From Crocinitomicaceae bacterium (GTDB lineage: Bacteria; Bacteroidota; Bacteroidia; Flavobacteriales_D; Crocinitomicaceae), in contig JAMLHA010000021.1 in assembly GCA_023957475.1 (NCBI GenBank), forward strand, positions 1 to 40,169: 40,169 nucleotides of DNA, in the 5' to 3' direction. Of the stretch, positions 14,339-24,170 are shown piece after piece (position 1 is the stretch's first letter; every line of letters starts with the position of its first letter). The notes beneath the pieces are model-generated. The model was given only the letters and a program-made list of their open reading frames with translations. It was not told the origin of the DNA and searched no databases. Made by a program: the position numbers and the translations under genes.

Positions 14339-15625
14339 ATGAGTGAAATTGCCAAAATTGAGTTAGAAGGAAAGTCTTATGAACTTCCAGTTATCGAAGG
14401 CACAGAACAAGAAAAAGCAGTCGATATTACAAAATTAAGAGGTATGTCAGGGTTTGTTACCCTTGATTCAGGTTATAAAAACACGGGTAGTACAACAAGT
14501 GCTATTACGTTCTTAGATGGAGAAAATGGTATTCTCCGTTATAGAGGTTATCCGATTGAACAATTAGCAGAGAAAGCATCTTTCTTAGAAGTTGCCTATT
14601 TGTTAATATATGGAGAGTTACCAACAACTGCTCAATTGGCTGGCTTTAAAAAGAGTATTACTGAACATACATTGGTTCATGAAGATATGAAGCATTTCTT
14701 TGAAGCTTATCCTTCAAATGCACACCCTATGGGTATTTTAGCATCTATGATCTGTTCATTGTCTTCTTTTTATCCAGATTCATTAACTCCAAACAGAGAT
14801 GAAGCTGCTAAAAATTTAACCATTCATAGATTGTTAGCTAAGTTGCCTACATTGGCTGCATGGGCGTATAAAAATTCAATGCGTCATCCTTTTAATTATC
14901 CTCACAATGATCATGATTATGTGAAGAATTTCTTACAGATGATTTTTGAATTACCTTCTCAAAAATACGAGGCAAATCCAGTTGTAGTATCTGCTTTAAA
15001 TAAATTATTGATTTTGCACGCTGACCATGAACAAAACTGTTCTGCATCTACTGTTAGAATGGTAGGTTCTTCACATGCAAACTTATATGCATCTATTTCT
15101 GCTGGTATTTTAGCATTGTGGGGACCATTGCATGGTGGAGCTAACCAAGCGGTTATTGAAATGTTGGAAAAAATCCACAAAGATGGTGGAGATGTTGATA
15201 AGTGGGTTGCAAAAGCAAAAGACAAAGATGATCCTTTCCGTTTAATGGGATTCGGTCACCGTGTTTATAAAAACTTTGACCCTCGTGCAATTATTATCAA
15301 AAAAGCATGTGACGATGTGTTACAAGCATTGAACATTCAAGATCCATTGTTGGATATTGCTAAGAAATTAGAACAATATGCGTTGGAAGATGAATATTTC
15401 AAAGCACGTAATTTATATCCAAACGTGGATTTCTATTCTGGAATTATTTACAAAGCAATTGGTATTCCAACTGAAATGTTTACAGTAATGTTTGCTATCG
15501 GTCGTTTACCAGGATGGATTGCACAATGGAAAGAAATGATGGACAATGGAGAACCTATTGGAAGACCAAGACAAATTTACACTGGTTACACAAGTAGAGA
15601 TTACGTTTCTATTGATAAAAGATAA
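14339..15625 (+). CDS. gltA: Citrate synthase (428 aa)
   Basis: Condenses oxaloacetate and acetyl-CoA to citrate, the entry step of the TCA cycle, in the cytosol. All catalytic positions are visible: H265 in WGPLHGGANQAV, H307 in FGHRVYK and D364 in NVDFYSG. The N-terminal beta-rich extension and the length match the type II (hexameric, NADH-sensitive in many bacteria) group. It is bounded upstream by a terminator and downstream by a bidirectional terminator, so it is probably monocistronic. Two palindromes before the start suggest specific regulation. Confidence 0.97.
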   Translation: MSEIAKIELEGKSYELPVIEGTEQEKAVDITKLRGMSGFVTLDSGYKNTGSTTSAITFLDGENGILRYRGYPIEQLAEKASFLEVAYLLIYGELPTTAQLAGFKKSITEHTLVHEDMKHFFEAYPSNAHPMGILASMICSLSSFYPDSLTPNRDEAAKNLTIHRLLAKLPTLAAWAYKNSMRHPFNYPHNDHDYVKNFLQMIFELPSQKYEANPVVVSALNKLLILHADHEQNCSASTVRMVGSSHANLYASISAGILALWGPLHGGANQAVIEMLEKIHKDGGDVDKWVAKAKDKDDPFRLMGFGHRVYKNFDPRAIIIKKACDDVLQALNIQDPLLDIAKKLEQYALEDEYFKARNLYPNVDFYSGIIYKAIGIPTEMFTVMFAIGRLPGWIAQWKEMMDNGEPIGRPRQIYTGYTSRDYVSIDKR

Positions 15626-15645
15626 TCAGTAAAGTTGATAAATTG

Positions 15646-15677
15646 AAAATAGTTCTTAGATTTCTAAGAACTATTTT
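15646..15677. terminator. Bidirectional intrinsic terminator between gltA and ligA
   Basis: A 14-bp perfect stem (AAAATAGTTCTTAG at 15646-15659 with CTAAGAACTATTTT at 15664-15677) has a 4-nt loop and U-tracts on either strand. It sits between convergent genes. Confidence 0.88.
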
Positions 15678-15713
15678 TTTATCCTATTATATAGAAATAC
15701 AACAATATCACTT

Positions 15714-17806
<2,093 letters not shown>

Positions 17807-17817
17807 CTAATGATAAT

Positions 17818-17835
17818 ATTGAAAAAATATTCAAT
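17818..17835. repeat. Inverted repeat ATTGAA-N6-TTCAAT upstream of ligA
   Basis: Perfect 6-bp arms centred 47 bp upstream of the ligA start; a possible operator or a chance AT-rich repeat. Confidence 0.25.
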
Positions 17836-17883
17836 AATTGCTATTCCAAAACATTATTGTCCGATAAAAATATTTCCATTGAG

Positions 17884-17901
17884 CACTTCCTAAATGAAGT
17901 G
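17884..17901. repeat. Small hairpin in the ligA-ccoS spacer
   Basis: CACTTC and GAAGTG arms flank a 6-nt loop, with a T-run starting some 8 nt later on the plus strand. It lies in a 231-bp divergent spacer and could insulate the two promoters. Confidence 0.4.
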
Positions 17902-17962
17902 AGGGATCTTTTTTAGTTCAATTGAATACCAGTGATACCTAAAATACAATATTTTTAAAAAT

Positions 17963-17976
17963 ATGACTTTTATCAT
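17963..17976. promoter_or_regulatory. Fnr-like operator ATGAC-TTTT-ATCAT upstream of ccoS
   Basis: An imperfect palindrome with the TGA-N6-TCA core of Crp/Fnr sites. Its centre (17969.5) is 36.5 bp before the G of the degenerate -7 box GAcaTTTG (17999-18006) and 41.5 bp before the ccoS ATG, the classic class II activator position. A 13/14 match with identical spacing lies upstream of ccoI (27277-27290). Confidence 0.75.
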
Positions 17977-17998
17977 TTTTTAGCTCTGACAATTCTAT

Positions 17999-18006
17999 GA
18001 CATTTG
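17999..18006 (+). promoter_or_regulatory. Degenerate -7 box GAcaTTTG of the cco operon
   Basis: It keeps TTTG but lacks the TA of TAnnTTTG, as expected for an activator-dependent promoter. Only 4 nt separate it from the ccoS ATG, implying a leaderless transcript. Confidence 0.55.
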
Positions 18007-18010
18007 CACC

Positions 18011-18208
18011 ATGGGAATAATATACATAATGCTAATAGTAAGTCTTTTTATTGCTATTGTATTCTTAATCAGCTTTATATGGGCTACTAAGAGTGGGCAA
18101 TTTGATGACGATTACACGCCTTCTGTACGTATTCTCTTTGAAGATGAAGATGTAAAACAAAAAAAAGAAGAAGAAAAACAAGAAAATCTAACAGAACATG
18201 GAAATTGA
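18011..18208 (+). CDS. ccoS: cbb3 oxidase assembly protein CcoS (65 aa)
   Basis: Small membrane protein needed to insert heme and copper into cbb3-type cytochrome oxidase. One N-terminal transmembrane helix (about residues 3-25) is followed by the family signature FIWATKSGQFDDDYTPSVRILFED and a Lys/Glu-rich tail. It is the first gene of the cco operon; its end overlaps ccoNO by 11 nt, suggesting translational coupling. The start codon lies 4 nt beyond the -7 box. Confidence 0.93.
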   Translation: MGIIYIMLIVSLFIAIVFLISFIWATKSGQFDDDYTPSVRILFEDEDVKQKKEEEKQENLTEHGN

Positions 18209-20369
18209 AAAGTTTAGTTACGACAACAAGATTGTCAAGTACTTCGCCTATGCAACTATAATATGGGGAGTAATCGGGATGTTGGTTGGTTTAACGGTTG
18301 CCTTGCAGTTGGCATTCCCTGAGTTTTTTAATGATTATTTACCTTTAAGTTGGTTGTCATTTGGAAGGATTCGTCCATTGCACACCAACGCAGTAATTTT
18401 TGCCTTTGTTGGTAATGGTATCTTTACAGGGGTTTATTACTCGTTACAACGCTTATTGAAAACGCGTATGTGGAGTGATAAGTTGAGTTACCTTAACTTT
18501 TGGGGATGGCAATTAATCATTGTTTGTGCCGTAATAACGCTTCCTTTAGGGATTTCTTCTTCAAAAGAATATGCCGAATTAGAATGGTGGATTGACATCA
18601 TGATTGCTGGTATATGGGTAGTTTGGGGTTGGAACATGTTTGCTACTATATTAAATAGAAGAGTGAAGCATTTGTATGTTGCAATTTGGTTTTATGTTGG
18701 AACATTTGTTGCCGTTGCAATGCTGCATATTTTCAACTCATTTGAATTACCTGTAAGTTTCTTAAAAAGTTATTCCTGGTATGCTGGAGTTCAAGATGCC
18801 TTGGTTCAGTGGTGGTACGGTCACAATGCTGTTGCATTCTTCTTGACAACACCTTATTTAGGATTGATGTATTACTTTGTGCCTAAAGCTGCAAATAGAC
18901 CAGTTTATTCATATAGATTGTCAATTATTCACTTCTGGGCATTGATCTTTATGTATATTTGGGCTGGACCTCACCACTTATTATATACTTCATTGCCAGA
19001 TTGGGCACAATCTTTAGGCGTTGTATTTTCTGTAATGCTAATTGCTCCATCTTGGGGAGGTATGTTGAACGGATTGTTGACATTACGTGGAGCTTGGGAT
19101 AGAGTAAGAGACGATGTGACGTTGAAATTCATGGTGGTTGCTTTAACTTGTTATGGTATGGCAACTTTTGAAGGTCCATTGTTGTCCTTGAAAAATGTAA
19201 ACATTATTTCTCACTTTACAGACTGGACTGTTGCTCACGTGCACGTTGGTGGATTGGGTTGGAACGGTATGTTAACCTTTGGTATGTTGTATTGGTTATT
19301 CCCAAAAATGTTCCGTACAAAATTGTATTCTAAGAAATTGGCAAACCAACACTTCTGGATTGCAACTTTGGGTATCATCTTATACGTAATTCCAATTTAT
19401 ATTGCAGGATTTGTACAAGGGTTGATGTGGCAAGAATTTAATGCAGATGGTACATTGGTACACGGTGAATTTGTTAAAACTGTTGAGGCAATTAAACCAT
19501 TCTACGTATTCCGTTCAATTGGTGGTTTAGTGTTCTTAATTGGTGCATTAATGATGTTCTACAACTTGTTTAAAACAGCAAAACAAGGTGATTTTGAAGC
19601 AGATGAACCAGCAGAGGCTCCAGCATTAGCTGCAATTACTCATGCTGATAAAAATGAAAGCTGGCACAAGCGTTTGGAAAGAAAGCCAGTTCAATTTATG
19701 ATTTGGAGTATCATCGCTGTAGCAATTGGAGGATTGGTTGAAATTATACCAACGATTATTGTAAAAAGTAATGTGCCAACTATCGCTAGTGTTAAACCAT
19801 ATACACCGCTTGAGTTGGAAGGAAGGGATATATATGTACGCGAAGGTTGTTACAACTGTCACTCGCAAATGATACGTCCTTTGCGTTTTGAAACAGCTCG
19901 TTATGGAGAATATTCAAAAGCAGGTGAGTTTGTTTACGACCACCCATTCCAATGGGGATCTAAACGTACAGGTCCGGATTTGGCTCGTGAAGGTAACTTG
20001 AGAAGTCATTATTGGCATTATCAACACATGATTCGTCCGAAGGATGTAACTCCAGGATCTATCATGCCTGCTTATCCATGGTTAAAAACAGATGATTTAA
20101 GTACTTCTTTAACCGAAAGAAAAATTAAAGCAATGCAAAAATTAGGAGTTCCTTATGAGGCTGGTTACGAATTAAAAGCATTGGCTGATTTACAAAAGCA
20201 AGCCAAACAAATTGCTAAGGCATTGGTAACTGATATTAAAAACAAACTTCCTAAGGAAATTCAAAAAGAATTCAACTTTGATGCAGAAGTAGCTAAACTT
20301 GAGAAAAAAGAAATAGTTGCGTTGATTGCGTATCTACAAAGATTAGGAACAGATATTAAAGCTAAATAG
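18198..20369 (+). CDS. ccoNO: Fused cbb3 cytochrome c oxidase subunits I and II (CcoN-CcoO, 723 aa)
   Basis: Catalytic core of the high-affinity terminal oxidase in the inner membrane, reducing O2 to water and pumping protons. Residues 1 to about 460 are CcoN: 12 helices with heme/copper histidines H62 (RPLHTNAV), H209 (WWYGHNAV), H259-H260 (GPHHLLYTS) and H347/H349 (AHVHVGG). A short acidic linker and an extra helix (about 500-522) lead into CcoO, which has one c-type heme site at CYNCH (551-555) and the axial-methionine block IMPAYPWL. Separate ccoN and ccoO are the rule in proteobacteria, while this fusion is usual in Bacteroidota. No residue appears to be missing. Confidence 0.97.
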   Translation: MEIEKFSYDNKIVKYFAYATIIWGVIGMLVGLTVALQLAFPEFFNDYLPLSWLSFGRIRPLHTNAVIFAFVGNGIFTGVYYSLQRLLKTRMWSDKLSYLNFWGWQLIIVCAVITLPLGISSSKEYAELEWWIDIMIAGIWVVWGWNMFATILNRRVKHLYVAIWFYVGTFVAVAMLHIFNSFELPVSFLKSYSWYAGVQDALVQWWYGHNAVAFFLTTPYLGLMYYFVPKAANRPVYSYRLSIIHFWALIFMYIWAGPHHLLYTSLPDWAQSLGVVFSVMLIAPSWGGMLNGLLTLRGAWDRVRDDVTLKFMVVALTCYGMATFEGPLLSLKNVNIISHFTDWTVAHVHVGGLGWNGMLTFGMLYWLFPKMFRTKLYSKKLANQHFWIATLGIILYVIPIYIAGFVQGLMWQEFNADGTLVHGEFVKTVEAIKPFYVFRSIGGLVFLIGALMMFYNLFKTAKQGDFEADEPAEAPALAAITHADKNESWHKRLERKPVQFMIWSIIAVAIGGLVEIIPTIIVKSNVPTIASVKPYTPLELEGRDIYVREGCYNCHSQMIRPLRFETARYGEYSKAGEFVYDHPFQWGSKRTGPDLAREGNLRSHYWHYQHMIRPKDVTPGSIMPAYPWLKTDDLSTSLTERKIKAMQKLGVPYEAGYELKALADLQKQAKQIAKALVTDIKNKLPKEIQKEFNFDAEVAKLEKKEIVALIAYLQRLGTDIKAK

Positions 20370-20377
20370 GATAAAAT

Positions 20378-20584
20378 ATGTTGCGGTTTATTAAACAAAA
20401 TTTAGAGACAATCAGTGGGGTAGGCATATTCCCTTTAATCTCCTTATTGATCTTTGTTTCATTCTTTATTATCGTATTGATTCGAGTAAGAAAGATGAGT
20501 AAATCGAATGTCTCTGAGATAAGTAATTATCCGCTAAATGATAGTATAAATGATGAAAACGAATTTTTTCAACAACACAATTAG
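20378..20584 (+). CDS. ccoQ: CcoQ-like small cbb3 oxidase subunit (68 aa)
   Basis: Single-helix membrane protein (helix about residues 13-37, GVGIFPLISLLIFVSFFIIVLI) with a polar C-terminal tail. Its place between ccoNO (8-nt gap) and ccoP identifies it as CcoQ, which stabilises the complex and CcoP association in other bacteria. The sequence itself is little conserved, so the call relies on size, topology and position. Confidence 0.8.
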   Translation: MLRFIKQNLETISGVGIFPLISLLIFVSFFIIVLIRVRKMSKSNVSEISNYPLNDSINDENEFFQQHN

Positions 20585-20588
20585 TCGT

Positions 20589-21467
20589 ATGAAAATGGCA
20601 AGTATAAACAAAATAAAAAAGAACCTAAAATTCACTCCATTAGCATTACTTATTGGAGCAATGATGATTGACAATCAAGCTTTGGCTTTGAGTTTTTCTG
20701 AAAGTGGCAACACCGAAAATTTACCTTGGTTATTGGTTGAAAATTCTGATATACTATTTTTAGTAATTATCAACATCATTCTTTTGGGGGTGTTCTTGTA
20801 TTTAAAAGGAATGTTTAATAATCTTTTGAATATTTTTGCTTCAAGTTCAAAAGAAAAAGAAACGAAAACCACTGGTACATTCTCAAAAATGCTTACTGAT
20901 GCTGTACCAGTTGAAGACGAAGATAAAATCATGATGGATCATGATTTTGACGGAATTCGTGAGTTGGACAATAATCTTCCACCATGGTGGGTAGCTATGT
21001 TAATTGCTACGATGATTTTTGCGGTAGTTTACATTTTCCATTACCATGTGTTCGGAACAGGAGATTTGCAATTGGCTGAATACAACAAAGAAATGGAAAA
21101 AGCTGATGCTGAAGTCAAAGAATATTTGACTAAAAACGCCATGAATGTTGACGAAACAAATGCAACAGTTATGAAAGATTCGAAAGATTTGGCTGTTGGT
21201 AAAGATCTGTTTGATGCGAACTGTATTATGTGTCACAAAGAAAAAGGTGAAGGAGATATAGGTCCAAACTTAACTGATGAATTTTGGATTTATACAGGTG
21301 ATATTAAAGCAATTTATAAATCAATTAAAATAGGTACATCAAATGGTATGCCAGAACATGCGTCCAAATTGAATCCTATTCAAATTCAACAAGTTGCTTC
21401 TTATGTTTATTCATTGCCATATACACCTGGTAAAGAGCCTCAAGGTGAGAAATATGTGAAGGAATAA
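20589..21467 (+). CDS. ccoP: cbb3 oxidase subunit III CcoP, single-heme form (292 aa)
   Basis: Membrane-anchored c-type cytochrome passing electrons to CcoO. It has hydrophobic segments near the N-terminus (FTPLALLIGAMMIDN), then SDILFLVIINIILLGVFLYL and WWVAMLIATMIFAVVYIF, the last preceded by the CcoP-typical DGIRELDNNLPPWW. A cytochrome c domain with one heme site, CIMCH, and the ligand-bearing block GTSNGMPEH follows. Proteobacterial CcoP carries two CxxCH sites; only one is seen here, a state common in Bacteroidota. I placed the start at the ATG at 20589, just after the ccoQ stop; an in-frame ATG at 20550 inside ccoQ is an alternative. Confidence 0.92.
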   Translation: MKMASINKIKKNLKFTPLALLIGAMMIDNQALALSFSESGNTENLPWLLVENSDILFLVIINIILLGVFLYLKGMFNNLLNIFASSSKEKETKTTGTFSKMLTDAVPVEDEDKIMMDHDFDGIRELDNNLPPWWVAMLIATMIFAVVYIFHYHVFGTGDLQLAEYNKEMEKADAEVKEYLTKNAMNVDETNATVMKDSKDLAVGKDLFDANCIMCHKEKGEGDIGPNLTDEFWIYTGDIKAIYKSIKIGTSNGMPEHASKLNPIQIQQVASYVYSLPYTPGKEPQGEKYVKE

Positions 21468-21516
21468 GAAATAGAGAGATAAAGAACTAAACTTAAATTT
21501 TTTAAAAGAGCTTGTG

Positions 21517-22920
21517 ATGTTGCGTGAAGACAATGAAGGATTCAGAGATCATATCTCTACCGTTGATGAAAAAGGGAAGAGGGTGTGGGTTTATCCAAAA
21601 AAACCTTCTGGAACATATTTCAATAAAAGAAAGATTGTAAGTTATTCTTTGTTGATACTATTATTTAGTTTACCATACATTAAAGTAGCTGGCGAACCGT
21701 TTTTGATGTTAAATATATTGGAACGAAAATTTATCATTTTTGGTAAAATTTTCTGGCCACAAGATTTTTATATTTTTGCTTTAGGGCTAATTATTGCGGT
21801 TGTTTTCGTCATCTTCTTTACCATTATTTTTGGTCGATTATTTTGTGGTTGGATTTGCCCACAAACCATATTCATGGAAATGGTTTTTCGTCAAATAGAA
21901 TACTGGATTGAAGGAGATTTTAAGCACCAAATCAAGCTAAATTTAGCTCCTTGGAATAGAGAAAAAATCATCAAAAAAACATCAAAACACATCTTGTTTT
22001 GGTTAATTGCATTTTTGGTAGCCAATACGTTTCTATCTTATATTATTGGAGCTGATCAGTTGTGGAAGATTATTACTTCTCCTGTAAAAGAACACGTAGG
22101 AGGATTTGTGACAATTATACTCTTTTCTTTTGCATTCTACTTCGTGTTTGCTAGATTGAGAGAACAAGTTTGTACAACAATTTGTCCTTACGGTCGTTTA
22201 CAAGGTGTGTTGTTGGATCAAAATACAATGGTCATTGCTTATGACTATGTTCGTGGTGAAGGAGAAAACGGCAGAGCTAAATTTAAGAAAAACGAAGATA
22301 GAGTTGCCGCTGGAAAAGGTGATTGTATTGATTGCAATCAATGTGTATATGTTTGTCCAACAGGGATTGATATTCGAAATGGTACTCAGTTGGAATGTGT
22401 GAATTGTACGGCTTGTATTGATGCTTGTGATCACATGATGGATAGTGTAGGATTGGAAAGAGGTTTGATTGGTTTCCTTTCTGAAAACAACATCAAAGAT
22501 CGTGAGAAATTTAAATTTACATCACGTGTTAAAGCATATTCAGCCTTATTGATAGCATTGATAGCTACATTGGTAATATTATTAGTTACAAGAAGTGATT
22601 TTCAAACAAATATTACACGTCAACGAGGAACAACTTTCCAAATCACATCAGATGGAAAAGTGAGTAATATATTTGAAATTTATATTATTAACAAAACAAG
22701 AAAGGCTTACGATATTAAGTTGGATTTAGAAGGTCATGGCGAAATTGAAACAGCAGTAAAACAATTGCGTTTGCGACCAGAAAGAGAATTAAAAGAAAGA
22801 TTTGTTGTTAAAATGCCGTTTAAAGAAGTGTCAGATAAAGAAATAATCTACATTGATGTATATGGAAATGGCAAAAAAATCCAGACAGTAAAAACAAAAT
22901 TTATCGGACCAGACTTTTAA
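21517..22920 (+). CDS. ccoG: cbb3 oxidase accessory protein CcoG (FixG/RdxA, 467 aa)
   Basis: Membrane iron-sulfur protein of the CcoG family, shown elsewhere to reduce Cu(II) to Cu(I) for the oxidase copper centre. Several transmembrane helices surround the conserved GRLFCGWICPQTIFMEM and the loop CTTICPYGRLQGVLLDQ. A two-cluster ferredoxin segment follows (CIDCNQCVYVCPTGID and CVNCTACIDACDHMM), then a C-terminal Ig-like periplasmic domain. The ATG at 21517 is preferred over an in-frame GTG at 21514. It follows ccoP by 49 nt and precedes ccoH by 11 nt. Confidence 0.96.
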   Translation: MLREDNEGFRDHISTVDEKGKRVWVYPKKPSGTYFNKRKIVSYSLLILLFSLPYIKVAGEPFLMLNILERKFIIFGKIFWPQDFYIFALGLIIAVVFVIFFTIIFGRLFCGWICPQTIFMEMVFRQIEYWIEGDFKHQIKLNLAPWNREKIIKKTSKHILFWLIAFLVANTFLSYIIGADQLWKIITSPVKEHVGGFVTIILFSFAFYFVFARLREQVCTTICPYGRLQGVLLDQNTMVIAYDYVRGEGENGRAKFKKNEDRVAAGKGDCIDCNQCVYVCPTGIDIRNGTQLECVNCTACIDACDHMMDSVGLERGLIGFLSENNIKDREKFKFTSRVKAYSALLIALIATLVILLVTRSDFQTNITRQRGTTFQITSDGKVSNIFEIYIINKTRKAYDIKLDLEGHGEIETAVKQLRLRPERELKERFVVKMPFKEVSDKEIIYIDVYGNGKKIQTVKTKFIGPDF

Positions 22921-22931
22921 AATTAAACAAG

Positions 22932-23351
22932 ATGAATTGGGGAAAAGGATTAGCTATAGCAATGGTATTGTTTGTTGGATTTATTCTTACATTGACGATA
23001 ACAATGATGAGCAAAAAATCAGATTTAGAAGATGAAGATTACTATGCTCGTGAAGTAAATTATGAACAAGAAATTCAAGCTTTTAAAAATGCTGCTCAAT
23101 ATGGAGTTGCAACAATTGAAAATGCAGATGAATCTATTGTAGTAAACTTCTCAGACAATATTCAATTATCAGAAGGAAAAGTAGTTTTTATCCGACCAAA
23201 TAATGCAAAGTTGGATAAAACGTTTTATTTTGAAAACGGTAATTCTTTTGTTATTCCAAAAAGTAAATTGGAGCCAGGAAGGTATTCAATGGAAATAATT
23301 TACAAAGTTGACAACCAAGATTGTCTTCAAAAAGAAGATATAACTATTTGA
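22932..23351 (+). CDS. ccoH: FixH/CcoH family protein (139 aa)
   Basis: Single-pass membrane protein (helix about residues 5-26) with a periplasmic domain, of the FixH/CcoH family needed for cbb3 assembly. The post-helix block KKSDLEDEDYYAREVNYEQEIQA matches the usual D-YY-x-E-x-xYE-xxI pattern. It sits in its normal place between ccoG and the TauE/SafE-like gene, 1 nt apart from the latter. Confidence 0.9.
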   Translation: MNWGKGLAIAMVLFVGFILTLTITMMSKKSDLEDEDYYAREVNYEQEIQAFKNAAQYGVATIENADESIVVNFSDNIQLSEGKVVFIRPNNAKLDKTFYFENGNSFVIPKSKLEPGRYSMEIIYKVDNQDCLQKEDITI

Positions 23352-23352
23352 T

Positions 23353-24105
23353 ATGATGACCGCATCCATCAATGGTTTAATTCTGGGCTTAGGTGCTTCT
23401 TTACATTGTTTAGGGATGTGCGGACCATTGGTGATGGTTGTTCCAATTAAAAACAATTCTTTAAAAGGAAAAGTTTGGGGTATTACTCAGTACCATATTG
23501 GAAAAACCCTAACTTATGCCTTATTGGGATTATTGATAGGAATTGTGGGAATCAGTTTGCAAACATTGAAATGGATGCAAATTTTGTCAGTTATAACTGG
23601 AATTTTAATTATTGTTTTTGCTTGGAAAAAATTTATCAAAATTCCTGCAAACAATAAATTTCAACAGTTTATAACAAGGTTTTCTGGAAGAAGTTTAAAT
23701 CTTTTGCACAAATCAACACTCCCATTTAAACCTTTCTTTTTTGGATTTATTAACGGGTTACTACCTTGTGGGCTAATCTACATTGCACTTTTAAATAGCT
23801 TATTAGCAGGTAACCCGTTTTTCAGTATGATGGCGATGGTGTTTTTTGGAATCGGGACAATTCCAATTTTAACAATCGCTAAATTCGCTTCGTTTAAACT
23901 CAATTGGCAATCTAGCAAATTAACCCCAGTATTAATAACCGTTGTTGGATTGATGATTATTGTTAGAGGATTAAATCTTGGAATTCCATACTTAAGTCCA
24001 AAAATAAATTCAGAAGTTATTGCTACAAATTCTAAAGACACAAGTAATTCTGTATCAATTAGTTGTTGTCACAATAACGACCATTGCACAAGTGCTGAAA
24101 AATAA
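23353..24105 (+). CDS. TauE/SafE-like (UreH-type) membrane protein of the cco locus (250 aa)
   Basis: Six-helix membrane protein of the 'sulfite exporter TauE/SafE / urease accessory UreH-like' family regularly found at cbb3 loci. Characteristic motifs are LGLGASLHCLGMCGPLVM at the N-terminus and FGFINGLLPCGLIYIAL in the middle; both Cys-containing motifs are compatible with copper passage, and relatives at cco loci have been tied to copper supply. The C-terminal tail SCCHNNDHC is rich in Cys and His, another potential metal-binding site. It ends the assembly operon, 64 bp before the regulator gene. Confidence 0.85.
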   Translation: MMTASINGLILGLGASLHCLGMCGPLVMVVPIKNNSLKGKVWGITQYHIGKTLTYALLGLLIGIVGISLQTLKWMQILSVITGILIIVFAWKKFIKIPANNKFQQFITRFSGRSLNLLHKSTLPFKPFFFGFINGLLPCGLIYIALLNSLLAGNPFFSMMAMVFFGIGTIPILTIAKFASFKLNWQSSKLTPVLITVVGLMIIVRGLNLGIPYLSPKINSEVIATNSKDTSNSVSISCCHNNDHCTSAEK

Positions 24106-24146
24106 AAACTATTGCATTCACTGAGAGATAGAATAAACTTTATACA

Positions 24147-24154
24147 TATATTTG
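24147..24154 (+). promoter_or_regulatory. -7 box TAtaTTTG of the Fnr-type regulator gene
   Basis: Perfect TAnnTTTG with an inferred start near 24159, 11 nt before the ATG at 24170. It overlaps the first arm of the inverted repeat 24152-24170. Confidence 0.6.
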
Positions 24155-24170
24155 CACAAAATTAGTGCAA
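24152..24170. promoter_or_regulatory. Inverted repeat TTGCAC-N7-GTGCAA over the promoter and start codon of the regulator
   Basis: Perfect 6-bp arms span from the TTTG of the -7 box to the A of the start codon. A protein bound here would block transcription, so autoregulation is a fair guess. A half-site TTGCAC also lies between the -7 box and ATG of ccoS (18004-18009). Confidence 0.5.

Noticed and set aside
24152..24169. Longer form of the Fnr-type regulator starting at TTG 24152
   Set aside because: The TTG is inside the -7 box TAtaTTTG, upstream of the inferred transcription start; the ATG at 24170 fits the family N-terminus.
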